A stretch of DNA of 64,000 bases, taken from assembly GCA_021785805.1 (NCBI GenBank), contig JAJYEJ010000001.1, positions 1 to 64,000 of the forward strand, written 5' to 3'. This DNA comes from Microcaldota archaeon (GTDB taxonomy: Archaea; Micrarchaeota; Micrarchaeia; Micrarchaeales; Micrarchaeaceae). The notes under the pieces were generated by a model that was not told the DNA's origin, searched no databases, and saw only the letters and a list, made by a program, of their open reading frames with translations. Position 1 is the stretch's first letter. Each line of letters opens with the position of its first letter. This document shows positions 9,071 to 17,465 of the stretch, in pieces. A program made the translations under genes and the position numbers.

Positions 9071-9160
9071 GTTGGGCATACGTTCTTTTAGGGTTTCACG
9101 CCCTTCCGCAATGCCCAACGAACCGGAAGGGGTGCCACGCTAGGCTAATCCTGCCCTTTG
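9071..9160 (+). ncRNA. Candidate structured non-coding RNA
   Basis: A 426-bp gene-free stretch (8816-9241) contains a perfect 9-bp inverted repeat: 9071-9079 with 9111-9119. Its loop holds 9097-9107, which is complementary to 9125-9134 (10 pairs, one bulged G), giving either a pseudoknot or two mutually exclusive hairpins. The 5' end coincides with the start predicted from the TATA box at 9042. There is no open frame of note. I could not match it to SRP RNA, RNase P RNA, tRNA or a clear C/D guide. The 3' end is a guess. Confidence 0.45.
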
Positions 9161-9211
9161 ATGAAGAGTGCCGTCAGCCTGCCGTGTAGATGCCGAATGG
9201 TACAGAAGCTA

Positions 9212-9219
9212 TTAAATAT
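9212..9219 (+). promoter_or_regulatory. TATA box for a leaderless gene
   Basis: TTAAATAT centred ~26 bp before the ATG at 9242, so transcription should start at or within a base of the start codon. It repeats the 8-bp sequence of the box at 9042. Confidence 0.6.
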
Positions 9220-9241
9220 GGGAGCCGTGCAATATATTACG

Positions 9242-9508
9242 ATGGCGACCTATCGGGTGTTGATAGGAGAAGGGAAAGGAGAATACGAGGGCAACTATGT
9301 TGCGGTAGCTGAGCTGCCTACAGGAGGCTGTCTTGTGGCTGTCGCGCCTACCAGGAAAGAGGCGTACAAGCGCATAAAGATAGGGTTAGACTACTACAGG
9401 CACAAGATGGAGTACACCGGCTTCCAAGTGGATGAGGATGGAGGAGAATTTGAGGCTCCACAACTCGGAATGGTTCCTATCGGGGAAGAGCCGCAGCTGA
9501 ACAACTGA
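9242..9508 (+). CDS. HicB-like small protein
   Basis: 88 residues. The first ~65 have the partial RNase-H-like pattern of HicB/UPF0150 proteins: a strand MATYRVLIGEG, a second strand YVAVAELPTGGCLVAVAPT and a helix with KEAYKRIKIGLDYY. HicB proteins are often antitoxins, but no HicA partner is adjacent, so it may be a solitary member. The start is set by the TATA box at 9212; an in-frame ATG at 9158 would sit upstream of that box and is rejected. Confidence 0.7.
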   Translation: MATYRVLIGEGKGEYEGNYVAVAELPTGGCLVAVAPTRKEAYKRIKIGLDYYRHKMEYTGFQVDEDGGEFEAPQLGMVPIGEEPQLNN

Positions 9509-9610
9509 TTGCCTACACAGTAGAGAACCGACCTTGCAGCGGTATTTGTAATTTTGCAAAGCATTTACAAAGTCTTAAAGAGATTGCGGTGAAAGATTCT
9601 CTGTGATTCT

Positions 9611-11071
9611 ATGGCAAGTCAGAAGAAACCTAATCTTAAGGGGGACGCTAGCCAACAGGGTGCAGGCGAGTCCATACCCATGTCGGATCCTAAACCAATG
9701 CCAAGCCAGGGCAATAATACCTCGGCTCCGGTGGCTAGGGCACAGGGTTCAGGCATCATGAAATACGCGTTAATAGGTATAGTCGCCATAGTGATAATAG
9801 CAGTAGTGGCTTTGCTGCTGTCAGGGAGCAATGGCGCACCCAGCCAGCTCACCGGCGCCCTTTCGCAGAAGACATTGAACGCTACCGCGCTGGGCAAAGT
9901 GATAGCGCAGAAGGTCAACTCGACACCCGAATTCACCGTGAATTACTCCGGCTCTGCCATAATCAACGTCACAACCACCCTCGCCGGATCAGAAAGCATG
10001 ACCATACCTGTGGTATACAAGTTCCAGAAATACTACAATGATTCAAGGACCGATATATCCTTGCAGGGTGTCCCATTCGTCGGGTCCATGGCGATATCAT
10101 CATTACATATCAATGGCAAGAACTACACATGCGAACAGGGAGGATTTGGAAGCCTCGGAGGAAGCACAGGAGGCGGCATAACGTGCATGTCCCAGGCACA
10201 GCAGCCATCCCCGCTGTTAAATGAGACGGCATTAGACAATGGGCTCAACATGACGATAAATAACACCGCACAATCTACCTTCAGCGGACAGGCATGCACG
10301 GAAGCGAGAGGGGTTATAAGGTACACTGAACCTCAGCTCGTATCAGGGTTCTCTCAGACAGGGCAGCAGTCGCCAAGCCTGAATGGCACCTTCTCAGCAT
10401 GCTTCTCGAACAAGTACTTCGTGCCCCTCACTCTGGATGTGCAGTTTACCGGAAAGAACTACACCGTGAAGTTCCACCTGAATGAGACGGCGATAAGCGC
10501 CACATCGTCAAAGAGCTACGTTACGGTGCTGCCGGCCCCGGTTGAGAACACGAGCTACATAACAGGAAGCACTAACATCAACGTGAGCGGCAATGGGAGT
10601 GGCAACTATGGCGGCAACGGAAGCGGGAATTACGGCGGAAATGGGAACCTCATTGGCCCAAGCTGTTTGGCTAACGTCGGCTTCTTATGCAGTGGTCCGA
10701 TAATGATGACCAACGGGACATTCGATGCGATAATAGGCCAGAATACTGGACAGACCATGCAGTATGTAGAGATGGCTTGCGCCGAATCGACCACTTCACA
10801 GCCACATGGGACTCCATACGAGAGCCTGGACCTCAACGGAACAGCTTGGAGCGTAGGGATATACAACACGGACTTAGTCTCTGGTTCAGATGTATTCCTC
10901 AAAAACCTCCAATGCGTCGATTCTTATGGCAATCCGATAAGGAGCTTAGCTGTTGGCACAGAGGTGACTGGAGCTTTATGGATGCGCGTAGCAGCAAACT
11001 ACACCGACGCAGAGACAAACAACTGGAACTCGCCGCAGGAGGTAGGCGTCTTTAACGTGAAGGTAAGCTAA
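9611..11071 (+). CDS. Large surface protein with N-terminal anchor
   Basis: 486 residues. A polar cytoplasmic tail (~1-48) is followed by one membrane helix (~50-71, YALIGIVAIVIIAVVALLL); the rest should be outside. The outer part has many N-X-S/T sequons, a few paired cysteines, and a Gly/Asn linker at ~325-345 made of NYGGNGSG repeats (DNA 10590-10650). A C-terminal domain (~350-486) resembles the partial protein at 2-127. No known enzyme motif is visible. Probably glycosylated and part of the cell surface; the function is unknown. Confidence 0.85.
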   Translation: MASQKKPNLKGDASQQGAGESIPMSDPKPMPSQGNNTSAPVARAQGSGIMKYALIGIVAIVIIAVVALLLSGSNGAPSQLTGALSQKTLNATALGKVIAQKVNSTPEFTVNYSGSAIINVTTTLAGSESMTIPVVYKFQKYYNDSRTDISLQGVPFVGSMAISSLHINGKNYTCEQGGFGSLGGSTGGGITCMSQAQQPSPLLNETALDNGLNMTINNTAQSTFSGQACTEARGVIRYTEPQLVSGFSQTGQQSPSLNGTFSACFSNKYFVPLTLDVQFTGKNYTVKFHLNETAISATSSKSYVTVLPAPVENTSYITGSTNINVSGNGSGNYGGNGSGNYGGNGNLIGPSCLANVGFLCSGPIMMTNGTFDAIIGQNTGQTMQYVEMACAESTTSQPHGTPYESLDLNGTAWSVGIYNTDLVSGSDVFLKNLQCVDSYGNPIRSLAVGTEVTGALWMRVAANYTDAETNNWNSPQEVGVFNVKVS

Positions 11072-11080
11072 GCCGCCAAT

Positions 11081-11115
11081 CCTCCTTTTCCTTTTCTTCA
11101 TTTCTTCATTTTTTT
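11081..11115 (+). terminator. T-rich archaeal terminator
   Basis: Pyrimidine tract with several T runs, the last of seven Ts, starting 10 bp after the surface-protein stop. It fits archaeal U-tract termination. Confidence 0.6.
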
Positions 11116-11121
11116 ACAACA

Positions 11122-11139
11122 CGCAGCGCTGGCGCTGCG
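11122..11139. repeat. Perfect 8-bp hairpin between convergent genes
   Basis: CGCAGCGC-TG-GCGCTGCG. It lies after the T-tract, between the convergent genes ending at 11071 and 11170, and may assist termination from either side. Confidence 0.5.
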
Positions 11140-11169
11140 CGGTTTGATATACGATCGCATAAACAGCGA

Positions 11170-11736
11170 TTACGCTATGGTGGACATCTGCTTTCTATTT
11201 TTGAGCCCGAAGTGTCGCACTATCTCTTCGGCTACCTCCTTTGGGCCCTTCTCGGTGTTGTCTACCTTTAAGCTTCCTGTTATCGGAGGTTCTTTCGGCT
11301 CATTTCTTGAGCTTAGGTGCTCGATGAGCTGCCCATGCGTGGTTATCTTCCCGAACCCTTTCCTTGAATCCATGTCCACCCTCCTCAACAGTTCCGCCTG
11401 CCTGGCAGTGAGGTAGACAAAACATACCCTTCCCCCATAACCTTCGGCCATCTTGACTACGCCATCGACAAGCTGGAGAGCCTCCTTTGTGTATCCCTTG
11501 ACGAAAGCTGATGTGAATATGAAGTCTACGCCCCCTCTGACCAGCGCTTCGATCACGTCCATTCTGACTTTCATCGACAGGGCGCTGTATTGGTCCGTGC
11601 CCCTGGCGAAGAACTTCAGCGCAAGGTCGTCGGAGATATGGTTGTGGAATACCACATACCCGGTAAGCTTTTCCAGCTCCATTGCCACGGTAAGCTTTCC
11701 TGCTGCCGGTGGTCCGTATATGAAGACAAGGTCCAT
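11170..11736 (-). CDS. P-loop kinase-like protein
   Basis: 188 residues with an N-terminal Walker A (YGPPAAGKLT, ~7-16) and HNH-like HNHISDD at ~35, typical of a family of small AAA_33/shikimate-kinase-like proteins whose substrates are mostly unknown. ATG 11736 lies inside the stop region of the upstream HD-CoaD gene with GGTG 7 bp before it, so the two are co-transcribed. A role in nucleotide or CoA metabolism is only suggested by that neighbour. Confidence 0.75.
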   Translation of the reverse strand: MDLVFIYGPPAAGKLTVAMELEKLTGYVVFHNHISDDLALKFFARGTDQYSALSMKVRMDVIEALVRGGVDFIFTSAFVKGYTKEALQLVDGVVKMAEGYGGRVCFVYLTARQAELLRRVDMDSRKGFGKITTHGQLIEHLSSRNEPKEPPITGSLKVDNTEKGPKEVAEEIVRHFGLKNRKQMSTIA

Positions 11737-11737
11737 T

Positions 11738-12919
11738 TTAGGCACCGCTCTTCCTGGTCTCCTCTTTCCTCAAAAGAGCTTCGTAGACGCCCTGCGGGAC
11801 CAGCTTCTGTACAACGCTCTGCCACCCTTCGAGCTTCAGCATGCTCTTGACGAAGCTTGAGCTCACTATCTCAAGTTCAGGAGGTGGCGAAAGCGACATG
11901 TGGACAAGCCTGTCCTCTTCCTTGGTGGCCTTGTCTTCTATGTACATGCTTGTTGCCAACACTATCCTTCGTTCCTCTAGCGAATCGGACTGGTCTCTGG
12001 TGCCCCTAAGGAGGTATCTTGCGCCGACGGACTTTGCGAAGTCTGCGGTGAACCTGTTGCCAAGCCCCACTACAGTCACGTTAGGCATGTCCTTCGTGAG
12101 CTCCTTTAGCATTGCTATCCTTTCCTCTTCCGAGAACATAGGCGTCTTCGAGGAATTCTGCGCTACCGCGATTATCAGCTTCGTGAATATCCTTGCACCC
12201 TTCCTTGCGACCCATGCGTGCCCTATGGTAGGCGGATCGAAACTGCCGGCGTATACCGCAACGGTCTCCGCCGCATTAGCCCTCAGCTCGGCGACGGTGC
12301 GCTTTATATTCGACTTCGCCTTCTCCTCATACCTGTCGGAGAAGAACTGCGTCCTGAAGAGCTGCTTTCTTTCGCCGAACTCGGCAAGGACATTGGCTCT
12401 TTCAGCATTGAACGGCTTTCTAGGCACCCACCAGAACTCGGCTGCGATTTCCCTATCGTACTTGTCGAATATGTCTGGTGGCTGCCCGAGTATGGACAGG
12501 TCTATGTCCAGCATGTATTTTGTATCGTTGTCGTCCACCGGGGCGTTGCGGTGCTTTGTCGCAAGAATTAACTCCCTTACCCTTTCGGCGAAGTCCCTGC
12601 TCAATCCGGCACCCATTGCCATCTCCACTGCGAGTTCGGCGCTCTTCTGCTCGTTCTCCTGACTCCTTGTATCGTAAACCACGTCATGGAACCATAATGC
12701 GAATTCGACAGCGAGTGGGTTCTCGAGCTTGTCCCTTACAAGATCAAGGTTCTTGAGGCACTCCCCTACATGCGTCATGTTGTGATACGCCCTTCCGGTA
12801 GAGTAGGCGTTGTATATAGCCTGGAAAACCGGTATCGGGTCGCCTTCTGCGGAAATCCCTTTCCACAGTGACATCCACCTCCCCTTTAGGGTGACACTAT
12901 GCTGGTGTTGTGCTTCCAT
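11738..12919 (-). CDS. HD hydrolase fused to CoaD-type adenylyltransferase
   Basis: Two domains. Residues ~1-205 are a COG4339-type HD domain (YHNMTHVGEC, then WFHDVVYD). Residues ~215-380 are a nucleotidyltransferase of the bacterial phosphopantetheine adenylyltransferase type: YAGSFDPPTIGHAW (TxGH motif), later LLRGTRDQSD and EIVSSSFVKSML, which parallel the RG-R-SD and SSS-V-R motifs of CoaD. It would make dephospho-CoA from 4'-phosphopantetheine. Most archaea use an unrelated-looking archaeal PPAT for this step. TATA 12941-12948 places the start at the ATG. Confidence 0.85.
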   Translation of the reverse strand: MEAQHQHSVTLKGRWMSLWKGISAEGDPIPVFQAIYNAYSTGRAYHNMTHVGECLKNLDLVRDKLENPLAVEFALWFHDVVYDTRSQENEQKSAELAVEMAMGAGLSRDFAERVRELILATKHRNAPVDDNDTKYMLDIDLSILGQPPDIFDKYDREIAAEFWWVPRKPFNAERANVLAEFGERKQLFRTQFFSDRYEEKAKSNIKRTVAELRANAAETVAVYAGSFDPPTIGHAWVARKGARIFTKLIIAVAQNSSKTPMFSEEERIAMLKELTKDMPNVTVVGLGNRFTADFAKSVGARYLLRGTRDQSDSLEERRIVLATSMYIEDKATKEEDRLVHMSLSPPPELEIVSSSFVKSMLKLEGWQSVVQKLVPQGVYEALLRKEETRKSGA

Positions 12920-12940
12920 ATTCTAGGATGTCCTGGACAT

Positions 12941-12948
12941 AATATTTA
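12941..12948 (-). promoter_or_regulatory. TATA box, leaderless HD-CoaD gene
   Basis: TAAATATT on the minus strand, centre ~26 bp from the ATG at 12919. Confidence 0.55.
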
Positions 12949-13046
12949 GCCATTTCGGAAATGCCCAGGATACCGATTGGTTTTGACTTCTTGTGAGATG
13001 CGTATCGGCCCGGCCTTTAGGTCGTTTTTTGTGCTGAGATGGTGTA

Positions 13047-14480
13047 TCAACCCTTGGCCACGCCCAACGGGACCAGCCTGGCTACCGCCTTCGAGATGTT
13101 CGCGCCTTCTACGCTTGCGACCACATCGTCTATGTTCTTGTACGCCCATTCCGCTTCCTCGCTGATCAGGCTGCGGCTGCGCACCCTTATCGCTATGTTC
13201 TTCCTCTCCATCTCATCGATTGTCTTCTTGGCCGGAATTTCCCTTATGGCCTGATGCCTCGACATTAACCTTCCTGCGCCGTGGCATGATGAGCCGAACG
13301 TCTCAAGCATGCTGCCCTCCCTCCCGGCAAGGACGTAGCTCGCTGTGCCCATGCTCCCGGGGATAAGGACTGGCTGTCCTACGTCCCTGTATGCTCTCGG
13401 TATTTCCTTTCTCCCGGGTGCAAACGCCCTTGTCGCGCCCTTCCTGTGGACATATACCCTCATGCGCTTGCCATTGACGTTGTGCTCCTCTAGCTTCGCT
13501 ATGTTGTGGGACAGGTCATACAGTATCCGCATACCGAGCTTATCCGCGCTGCTCTCCAGGGCTTCCTCGAAGCTCTTTCTTATGAAGTGCGTCATTATCT
13601 GCCTGTTCGCAAACGCGAAGTTCACCGCTGCTTTCATCGCCCCTAGATAGTTGTCGGCCTCTTTTGACCCGACGAACGCATAGCCCAGTTCCGGATCCGG
13701 AAACTTTATACTGTTCCTCTTCTCGTAGCCTACAAGCTCCCTTAGGTAGTCGCTGCATACCTGGTGGCCGTATCCCCTTGAGCCGCTGTGCAGCATTATG
13801 ACGACCTGTCCTTCGAACATGCCGTATGCCTTAGCCATTTTCTCGTCAAGTATCTTCTCCACGCTCTGGACTTCGGCAAAATGGTTCCCTGCGCCAAGTG
13901 TGCCGAGTTGAGGCTTGCCTCTCTGCTTCGCAAGCTGGCTCACCTTGCTCGTGTCCGCTCCTTCCATGCCGCCATTCTCCTCTATGAACTCCGTGTCATC
14001 CTTGAATCCGTATCCCTTTTCTACAGCGTATGATGCGCCTTCTGAAGCCACCTTATCCATGTCCTTCTCGGTGAATCCGAGGTTCAGCTTGCTGCCTACC
14101 CCGCTAGGGACGTTCTTGAACATCGCATCCATCACCTTCGAGATGCTCGGGGCCAGCTCCTTCACGGAGAGGTTGGTCTTTATCAGCCTGATGCCGCAAT
14201 TTATGTCGAAACCCACCGCACCTGGGGAGATTATGCCGTTATCCGCGTCGAAAGCGGCGACTCCCCCTATTGGGAAGCCATACCCTTCATGTCCATCAGG
14301 CATGACAAGCATGTTCTCCACTATGGATGGCATCGTAGCTGCGTTGGCTGCCTGACCCAGGGTCCTGTCCCTTTGCATGAGCTCGGCTACCTTGCTGTTC
14401 GCATATATGCGCACAGGCACCTTCATGCCCTTTTCCGGATCAGCCTTAATCTCCCATTTGAATTCCGTAAGCCTGTCCAT
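13047..14480 (-). CDS. rtcB: RNA-splicing ligase RtcB
   Basis: GTP- and Mn2+-dependent ligase that joins tRNA exons after intron removal and seals 2',3'-cyclic phosphate ends. Family motifs are plain: MPDGHEGYGFPIGGVAAF, GVGFDINCG-type (AVGFDINCGIRL), GAGNHFAEVQ, HSGSRGYGHQVC, DLSHNIAKLE, VHRKGATRAF and the guanylylated His in SSCHGAGR. 477 residues, normal, with no intein. The ATG at 14480 has GGGAGAG upstream; the frame stays open to 14528. It fits the intron-bearing tRNA-Arg at 61852. Confidence 0.96.
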   Translation of the reverse strand: MDRLTEFKWEIKADPEKGMKVPVRIYANSKVAELMQRDRTLGQAANAATMPSIVENMLVMPDGHEGYGFPIGGVAAFDADNGIISPGAVGFDINCGIRLIKTNLSVKELAPSISKVMDAMFKNVPSGVGSKLNLGFTEKDMDKVASEGASYAVEKGYGFKDDTEFIEENGGMEGADTSKVSQLAKQRGKPQLGTLGAGNHFAEVQSVEKILDEKMAKAYGMFEGQVVIMLHSGSRGYGHQVCSDYLRELVGYEKRNSIKFPDPELGYAFVGSKEADNYLGAMKAAVNFAFANRQIMTHFIRKSFEEALESSADKLGMRILYDLSHNIAKLEEHNVNGKRMRVYVHRKGATRAFAPGRKEIPRAYRDVGQPVLIPGSMGTASYVLAGREGSMLETFGSSCHGAGRLMSRHQAIREIPAKKTIDEMERKNIAIRVRSRSLISEEAEWAYKNIDDVVASVEGANISKAVARLVPLGVAKG

Positions 14481-14562
14481 CTTTCTCTCTCCCGGCATAG
14501 CATCAGCTTCTGGACGTATCTGTATCATCTTTACGATCTTTATCGTATGTGGTAGACAAACC

Positions 14563-14570
14563 TATTTATG
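14563..14570 (+). promoter_or_regulatory. TATA box for thioredoxin
   Basis: TATTTATG; the predicted start is near 14592, giving a ~16-nt leader that contains AGGTG before ATG 14608. Confidence 0.45.
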
Positions 14571-14607
14571 CTTGACAGGTCAAAAAACAATGCAAATAGG
14601 TGTGATG

Positions 14608-14931
14608 ATGGCTGTAATCGATGTGACCGAAGCTACATTTGAAGCAGAAGTTTTGAAATCAAACATGCCCGTAATCGTAGATATATGGGCAACATGGTGC
14701 GGCCCATGCAGGATGTATTCCCCCATAGTAGACGAGGTATCGAAGGAGTACGACGGCAAGATAAAGTTCGTCAAGATCGATGCTGATGAGAATAACAGCC
14801 TCGCAGCGAAGTACAATGTGATGAGCATACCTACAACCATGCTCTTCATGGGCGGGAAGGTGAAGGCGATAAGCGTAGGGGCCGTTCCCAAGGAAACCCT
14901 AAAGAAGTGGATAGAGAAGAACCTACACTGA
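14608..14931 (+). CDS. trx: Thioredoxin
   Basis: Cytoplasmic thiol-disulfide reductase of 107 residues with the WCGPC active site at ~30-34 (WATWCGPCRM) and the cis-proline region MSIPTTMLF at ~72-80. The start at 14608 is chosen for AGGTG at 14598-14602 and the standard N-terminus; in-frame ATGs at 14590 and 14605 are alternatives. Divergent from rtcB. Confidence 0.94.
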   Translation: MAVIDVTEATFEAEVLKSNMPVIVDIWATWCGPCRMYSPIVDEVSKEYDGKIKFVKIDADENNSLAAKYNVMSIPTTMLFMGGKVKAISVGAVPKETLKKWIEKNLH

Positions 14932-14961
14932 CGGCGGGTCAGGCTTACCTGTCCAGAAACC

Positions 14962-14969
14962 TTATATAT
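14962..14969 (+). promoter_or_regulatory. TATA box of the regulator-HisRS operon
   Basis: TTATATAT, predicted start near 14991. The first ATG after it (15006) is out of frame with the next recognisable gene; see the wHTH entry. Confidence 0.5.
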
Positions 14970-15046
14970 TTCTTCTTCATTTCATTATCAGATGAAGTGA
15001 GAGTGATGGCTAGCCAACACAATCATACTGCGCGAATAGCAGGCAG

Positions 15047-15319
15047 TTGCGTGTCTCTGGATCGCAGAGTAGGGGCTTGAGGCTGGTCTTGCTCAGGGCG
15101 CTTAACGAAAACCAGATCCTTATCCTGTCGAGCGTCAACGGCATGCGGAACATAACCTCACTACTAGCAGATGTAGCTGGGGAGTCGGGGGTTCCGATAT
15201 CTACCCTGAAACTTAATGCAAAAATCCTCAAGGAACTCGGGCTCATAGACTTCAACGGTGCGCCGGCGACGGTTACGGAGCTCGGAAGGCTCATCATAAA
15301 CATACTAGGTGAGAGGTGA
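15047..15319 (+). CDS. Winged-helix DNA-binding protein, start unclear
   Basis: About 90 residues. From ~residue 10 the pattern LVLLRALNEN, a turn, TSLLADVAGESGVPISTLKLNAKILKELGLI and an NGAPATVTELGRLI wing is a winged helix. It probably regulates transcription, perhaps its own operon. The frame has no ATG near its beginning, only TTG 15047. The well-placed ATG at 15006 reads 24 codons in another frame to a TGA just past a GGGG run near 15073; adding one G there would fuse both frames. Either a TTG start or a frameshift is possible. Confidence 0.6.
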   Translation: MRVSGSQSRGLRLVLLRALNENQILILSSVNGMRNITSLLADVAGESGVPISTLKLNAKILKELGLIDFNGAPATVTELGRLIINILGER

Positions 15320-15324
15320 TGGGG

Positions 15325-15621
15325 ATGAGTACTGATGCTTGCCTGTTTGAGGATGCCGTCAGGAGGAACGACCTTTCCGGCACCATGCGGCTTATGGGGT
15401 CCACAAGCCAGGAAACCCTAGACTGGTATTTAAATAGATTCGTTTATAGTAATAATCGAAGCTTCGTGCTTGAATTGCTTAGGGGAGGCGCCAATCCGAA
15501 TGCGATGGACTTCTGGAATGGTGAAACCGCTATTGAGAAGGCAAGGAGGCTCGGTTATCCTGACATCGAAAGGCTTCTCCGCAGTTATATAAGAAGAGGT
15601 ATGAAAGAAAAGAGGCGATGA
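15325..15621 (+). CDS. Ankyrin-like repeat protein
   Basis: 98 residues. Segments such as FVLELLRGGANPNAMDFWNG and TAIEKARRLGYPDIERLLRSY are ankyrin-type helix-turn-helix units, suggesting a protein-binding role. ATG 15325 has the strong site GAGAGGTGA directly upstream, which overlaps the wHTH stop. It ends one base before hisS. Confidence 0.75.
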   Translation: MSTDACLFEDAVRRNDLSGTMRLMGSTSQETLDWYLNRFVYSNNRSFVLELLRGGANPNAMDFWNGETAIEKARRLGYPDIERLLRSYIRRGMKEKRR

Positions 15622-15622
15622 T

Positions 15623-16903
15623 ATGGCAAACATCCCATTCCCAAGGGGAGTAAGAGACCTTATGCCGAACGAGGCTCTGTTCAGGAACGAGCTTCTTGGC
15701 AAGGCGGAGGCCATATTCCAGAGATTCGGCTTCCTCGCGATAGACACCCCGACCTTTGAATCCCTGAAGATCCTGAAAGCGAAGGGGGCGATAGGCGAAG
15801 ATGTAAAGCTGCTCTATGAAACTAACGAGGATCTTGGCTTAAGATACGATTTCACCGTGTCACTTGCACGTTATGTGAGCATGCACCAGGACCTGCCGCT
15901 CCCATTCAGGCGATACGCCATAGGCAAGAGCTGGAGGAGGGAGGAGCCGCAGCGACTTAGGTACAGGGAGTTCACGCAGGCCGATGTAGACATCGTCGGA
16001 GGCAGGGGACCGGCAGCTGATGCAGAGGTCATAGCCGTCCCTTCTATAATCCTTGAGGAGATAGGCCTGGATTATACTGTCTTGATAAATAATAGGAAAA
16101 TAGTCGAACAGATGCTTTCGTCCTTCGGGATCCCGAAGGACAGGTCTATCGCCGTTATGCGAGCCGTGGACAAGCTTGAAAAAATAGGCGAAGACGGAGT
16201 GACAAAGCTCCTTGTGGAAGCCGGCATCGATAAGGATGTGATAAGGAGGATCATGGACTTCATTGCGCTCAAGGGATCGAATGATGACAAACTCGCGTAC
16301 GTCTCAGCCATACTCAAGGAGGGAGATGGCAATACGGCGATAGGAGAGCTAAAGCAGACATTACAGCTTCTCGCAGCTTACGGGCTCAAGGGAACCATGA
16401 TGGTTGACTTCTCGCTGATGAGGGGATTCGATTATTATACGGACATAGTGATGGAGGTCAAGGCGAACACCAAGAAGACACGGTCGTCCATAGGGGGTGG
16501 TGGAAGGTATGACAAGCTCATATCCTTATACGGAGGCAAGGACCTGCCTGCCGTTGGCATGAGCCTCGGCATAGACCGGATACTCGATCTCCTGGACTTC
16601 TCGTCTTCCACGAAGTACACGTACGCGAAGGCGTTCGTGATAAACGTGAAGGACAAGAATTACGCTTATGCGCTCAAGGTGGCGAACTTCCTCAGAGCGA
16701 ATGGCATCTCTATCGACATAAATGTCGCCACCCGAAACATTTCCAATCAGTTGTCGTATGCGAACTCCCTCAAGATAGGCTATGCGATAATAGTTGGCGA
16801 CGAGGAGGAGAGGAGCAACAAGGTGAAGCTCAGGAACCTCGTGGACGGACAGGAGACCATGCTGCCTCTGAGCGAGGCATTAGCAAAGCTTAAAGGCACA
16901 TGA
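15623..16903 (+). CDS. hisS: Histidyl-tRNA synthetase
   Basis: Charges tRNA-His. Class II enzyme, 426 residues. Motif 2 lies in YAIGKSWRREEPQRLRYREF, the HisRS-specific motif is LMRGFDYYTDIVMEV, motif 3 is in AVGMSLGIDRIL, and a C-terminal anticodon-binding domain spans ~330-426. Third gene of the rightward operon with the wHTH and ankyrin-like genes. Confidence 0.96.
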   Translation: MANIPFPRGVRDLMPNEALFRNELLGKAEAIFQRFGFLAIDTPTFESLKILKAKGAIGEDVKLLYETNEDLGLRYDFTVSLARYVSMHQDLPLPFRRYAIGKSWRREEPQRLRYREFTQADVDIVGGRGPAADAEVIAVPSIILEEIGLDYTVLINNRKIVEQMLSSFGIPKDRSIAVMRAVDKLEKIGEDGVTKLLVEAGIDKDVIRRIMDFIALKGSNDDKLAYVSAILKEGDGNTAIGELKQTLQLLAAYGLKGTMMVDFSLMRGFDYYTDIVMEVKANTKKTRSSIGGGGRYDKLISLYGGKDLPAVGMSLGIDRILDLLDFSSSTKYTYAKAFVINVKDKNYAYALKVANFLRANGISIDINVATRNISNQLSYANSLKIGYAIIVGDEEERSNKVKLRNLVDGQETMLPLSEALAKLKGT

Positions 16904-16920
16904 ACAGTATAGTATATCGG

Positions 16921-16928
16921 TAAATAAG
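16921..16928 (+). promoter_or_regulatory. TATA box, leaderless gene at 16950
   Basis: TAAATAAG centred 26 bp before the ATG at 16950. Confidence 0.55.
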
Positions 16929-16949
16929 ATTTATTTGAGTTGAGTGTAC

Positions 16950-17465
16950 ATGGCTAAGTCGCAAGTCGATGCAGTGACCGATGAAAAGATCGCAAAGGGA
17001 GGGGTGCTCATTAAGTTCTACTTTGACATGCAGCATAAGGATAAGGACAAGCTGCAGCCGCTCATGGTGGAGCTGATAAACGAGAGGCTGATGAAGGAGA
17101 TAGGTGTAGTATACGCGTTCGGGGCGATAGAAGAGGAGATAGAGTTCAAGGGAGTCTATTCGACAAGCGCTGTCGTCACCATACTGTTCGAGAACTTCTT
17201 CGCCGCAGTTGCAGTGGCATTGAACTATTCTCCAGCTGGGCTTGAGATAATAAAGCCGACCAAGGAGATGCATTTCAGGACAGGTGAGCTCCAGAGCCTG
17301 CTGATGAGCCTGTCCCAGAGGGCGGCCGACTACTCCAGATACGTGCTTGAAAAGGTCCTAAGTCCAGAGGAGCTGGAGGAGATGAACAGGTCGATGGAAA
17401 ACAGGGAAAGGGTAGGAAGGGCGCTATTGGACAAGTCAAAACAGGAAGAAGGGAAGAAGGACTAA
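16950..17465 (+). CDS. Conserved-looking hypothetical protein
   Basis: 171 residues, mixed alpha/beta: strand GGVLIKFYFDMQ, a helix, strand IGVVYAFGAIEEEIEFKG, strand AVVTILFENF, then a helical charged C-terminus. No motif I recognise. Probably soluble. The start follows from the TATA box at 16921; an in-frame ATG six bases upstream is not needed. Confidence 0.75.
   Translation: MAKSQVDAVTDEKIAKGGVLIKFYFDMQHKDKDKLQPLMVELINERLMKEIGVVYAFGAIEEEIEFKGVYSTSAVVTILFENFFAAVAVALNYSPAGLEIIKPTKEMHFRTGELQSLLMSLSQRAADYSRYVLEKVLSPEELEEMNRSMENRERVGRALLDKSKQEEGKKD

Noticed and set aside
9071..9160. Candidate RNA as SRP RNA, RNase P RNA or C/D guide
   Set aside because: It is too short and lacks the conserved SRP helix 8 and RNase P core sequences. 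One TGATGA occurs, but no matching box D at a proper distance.
14377..14607. Longer N-terminus for thioredoxin
   Set aside because: The upstream codons are the antisense of rtcB, and the TATA box and AGGTG lie downstream of them.
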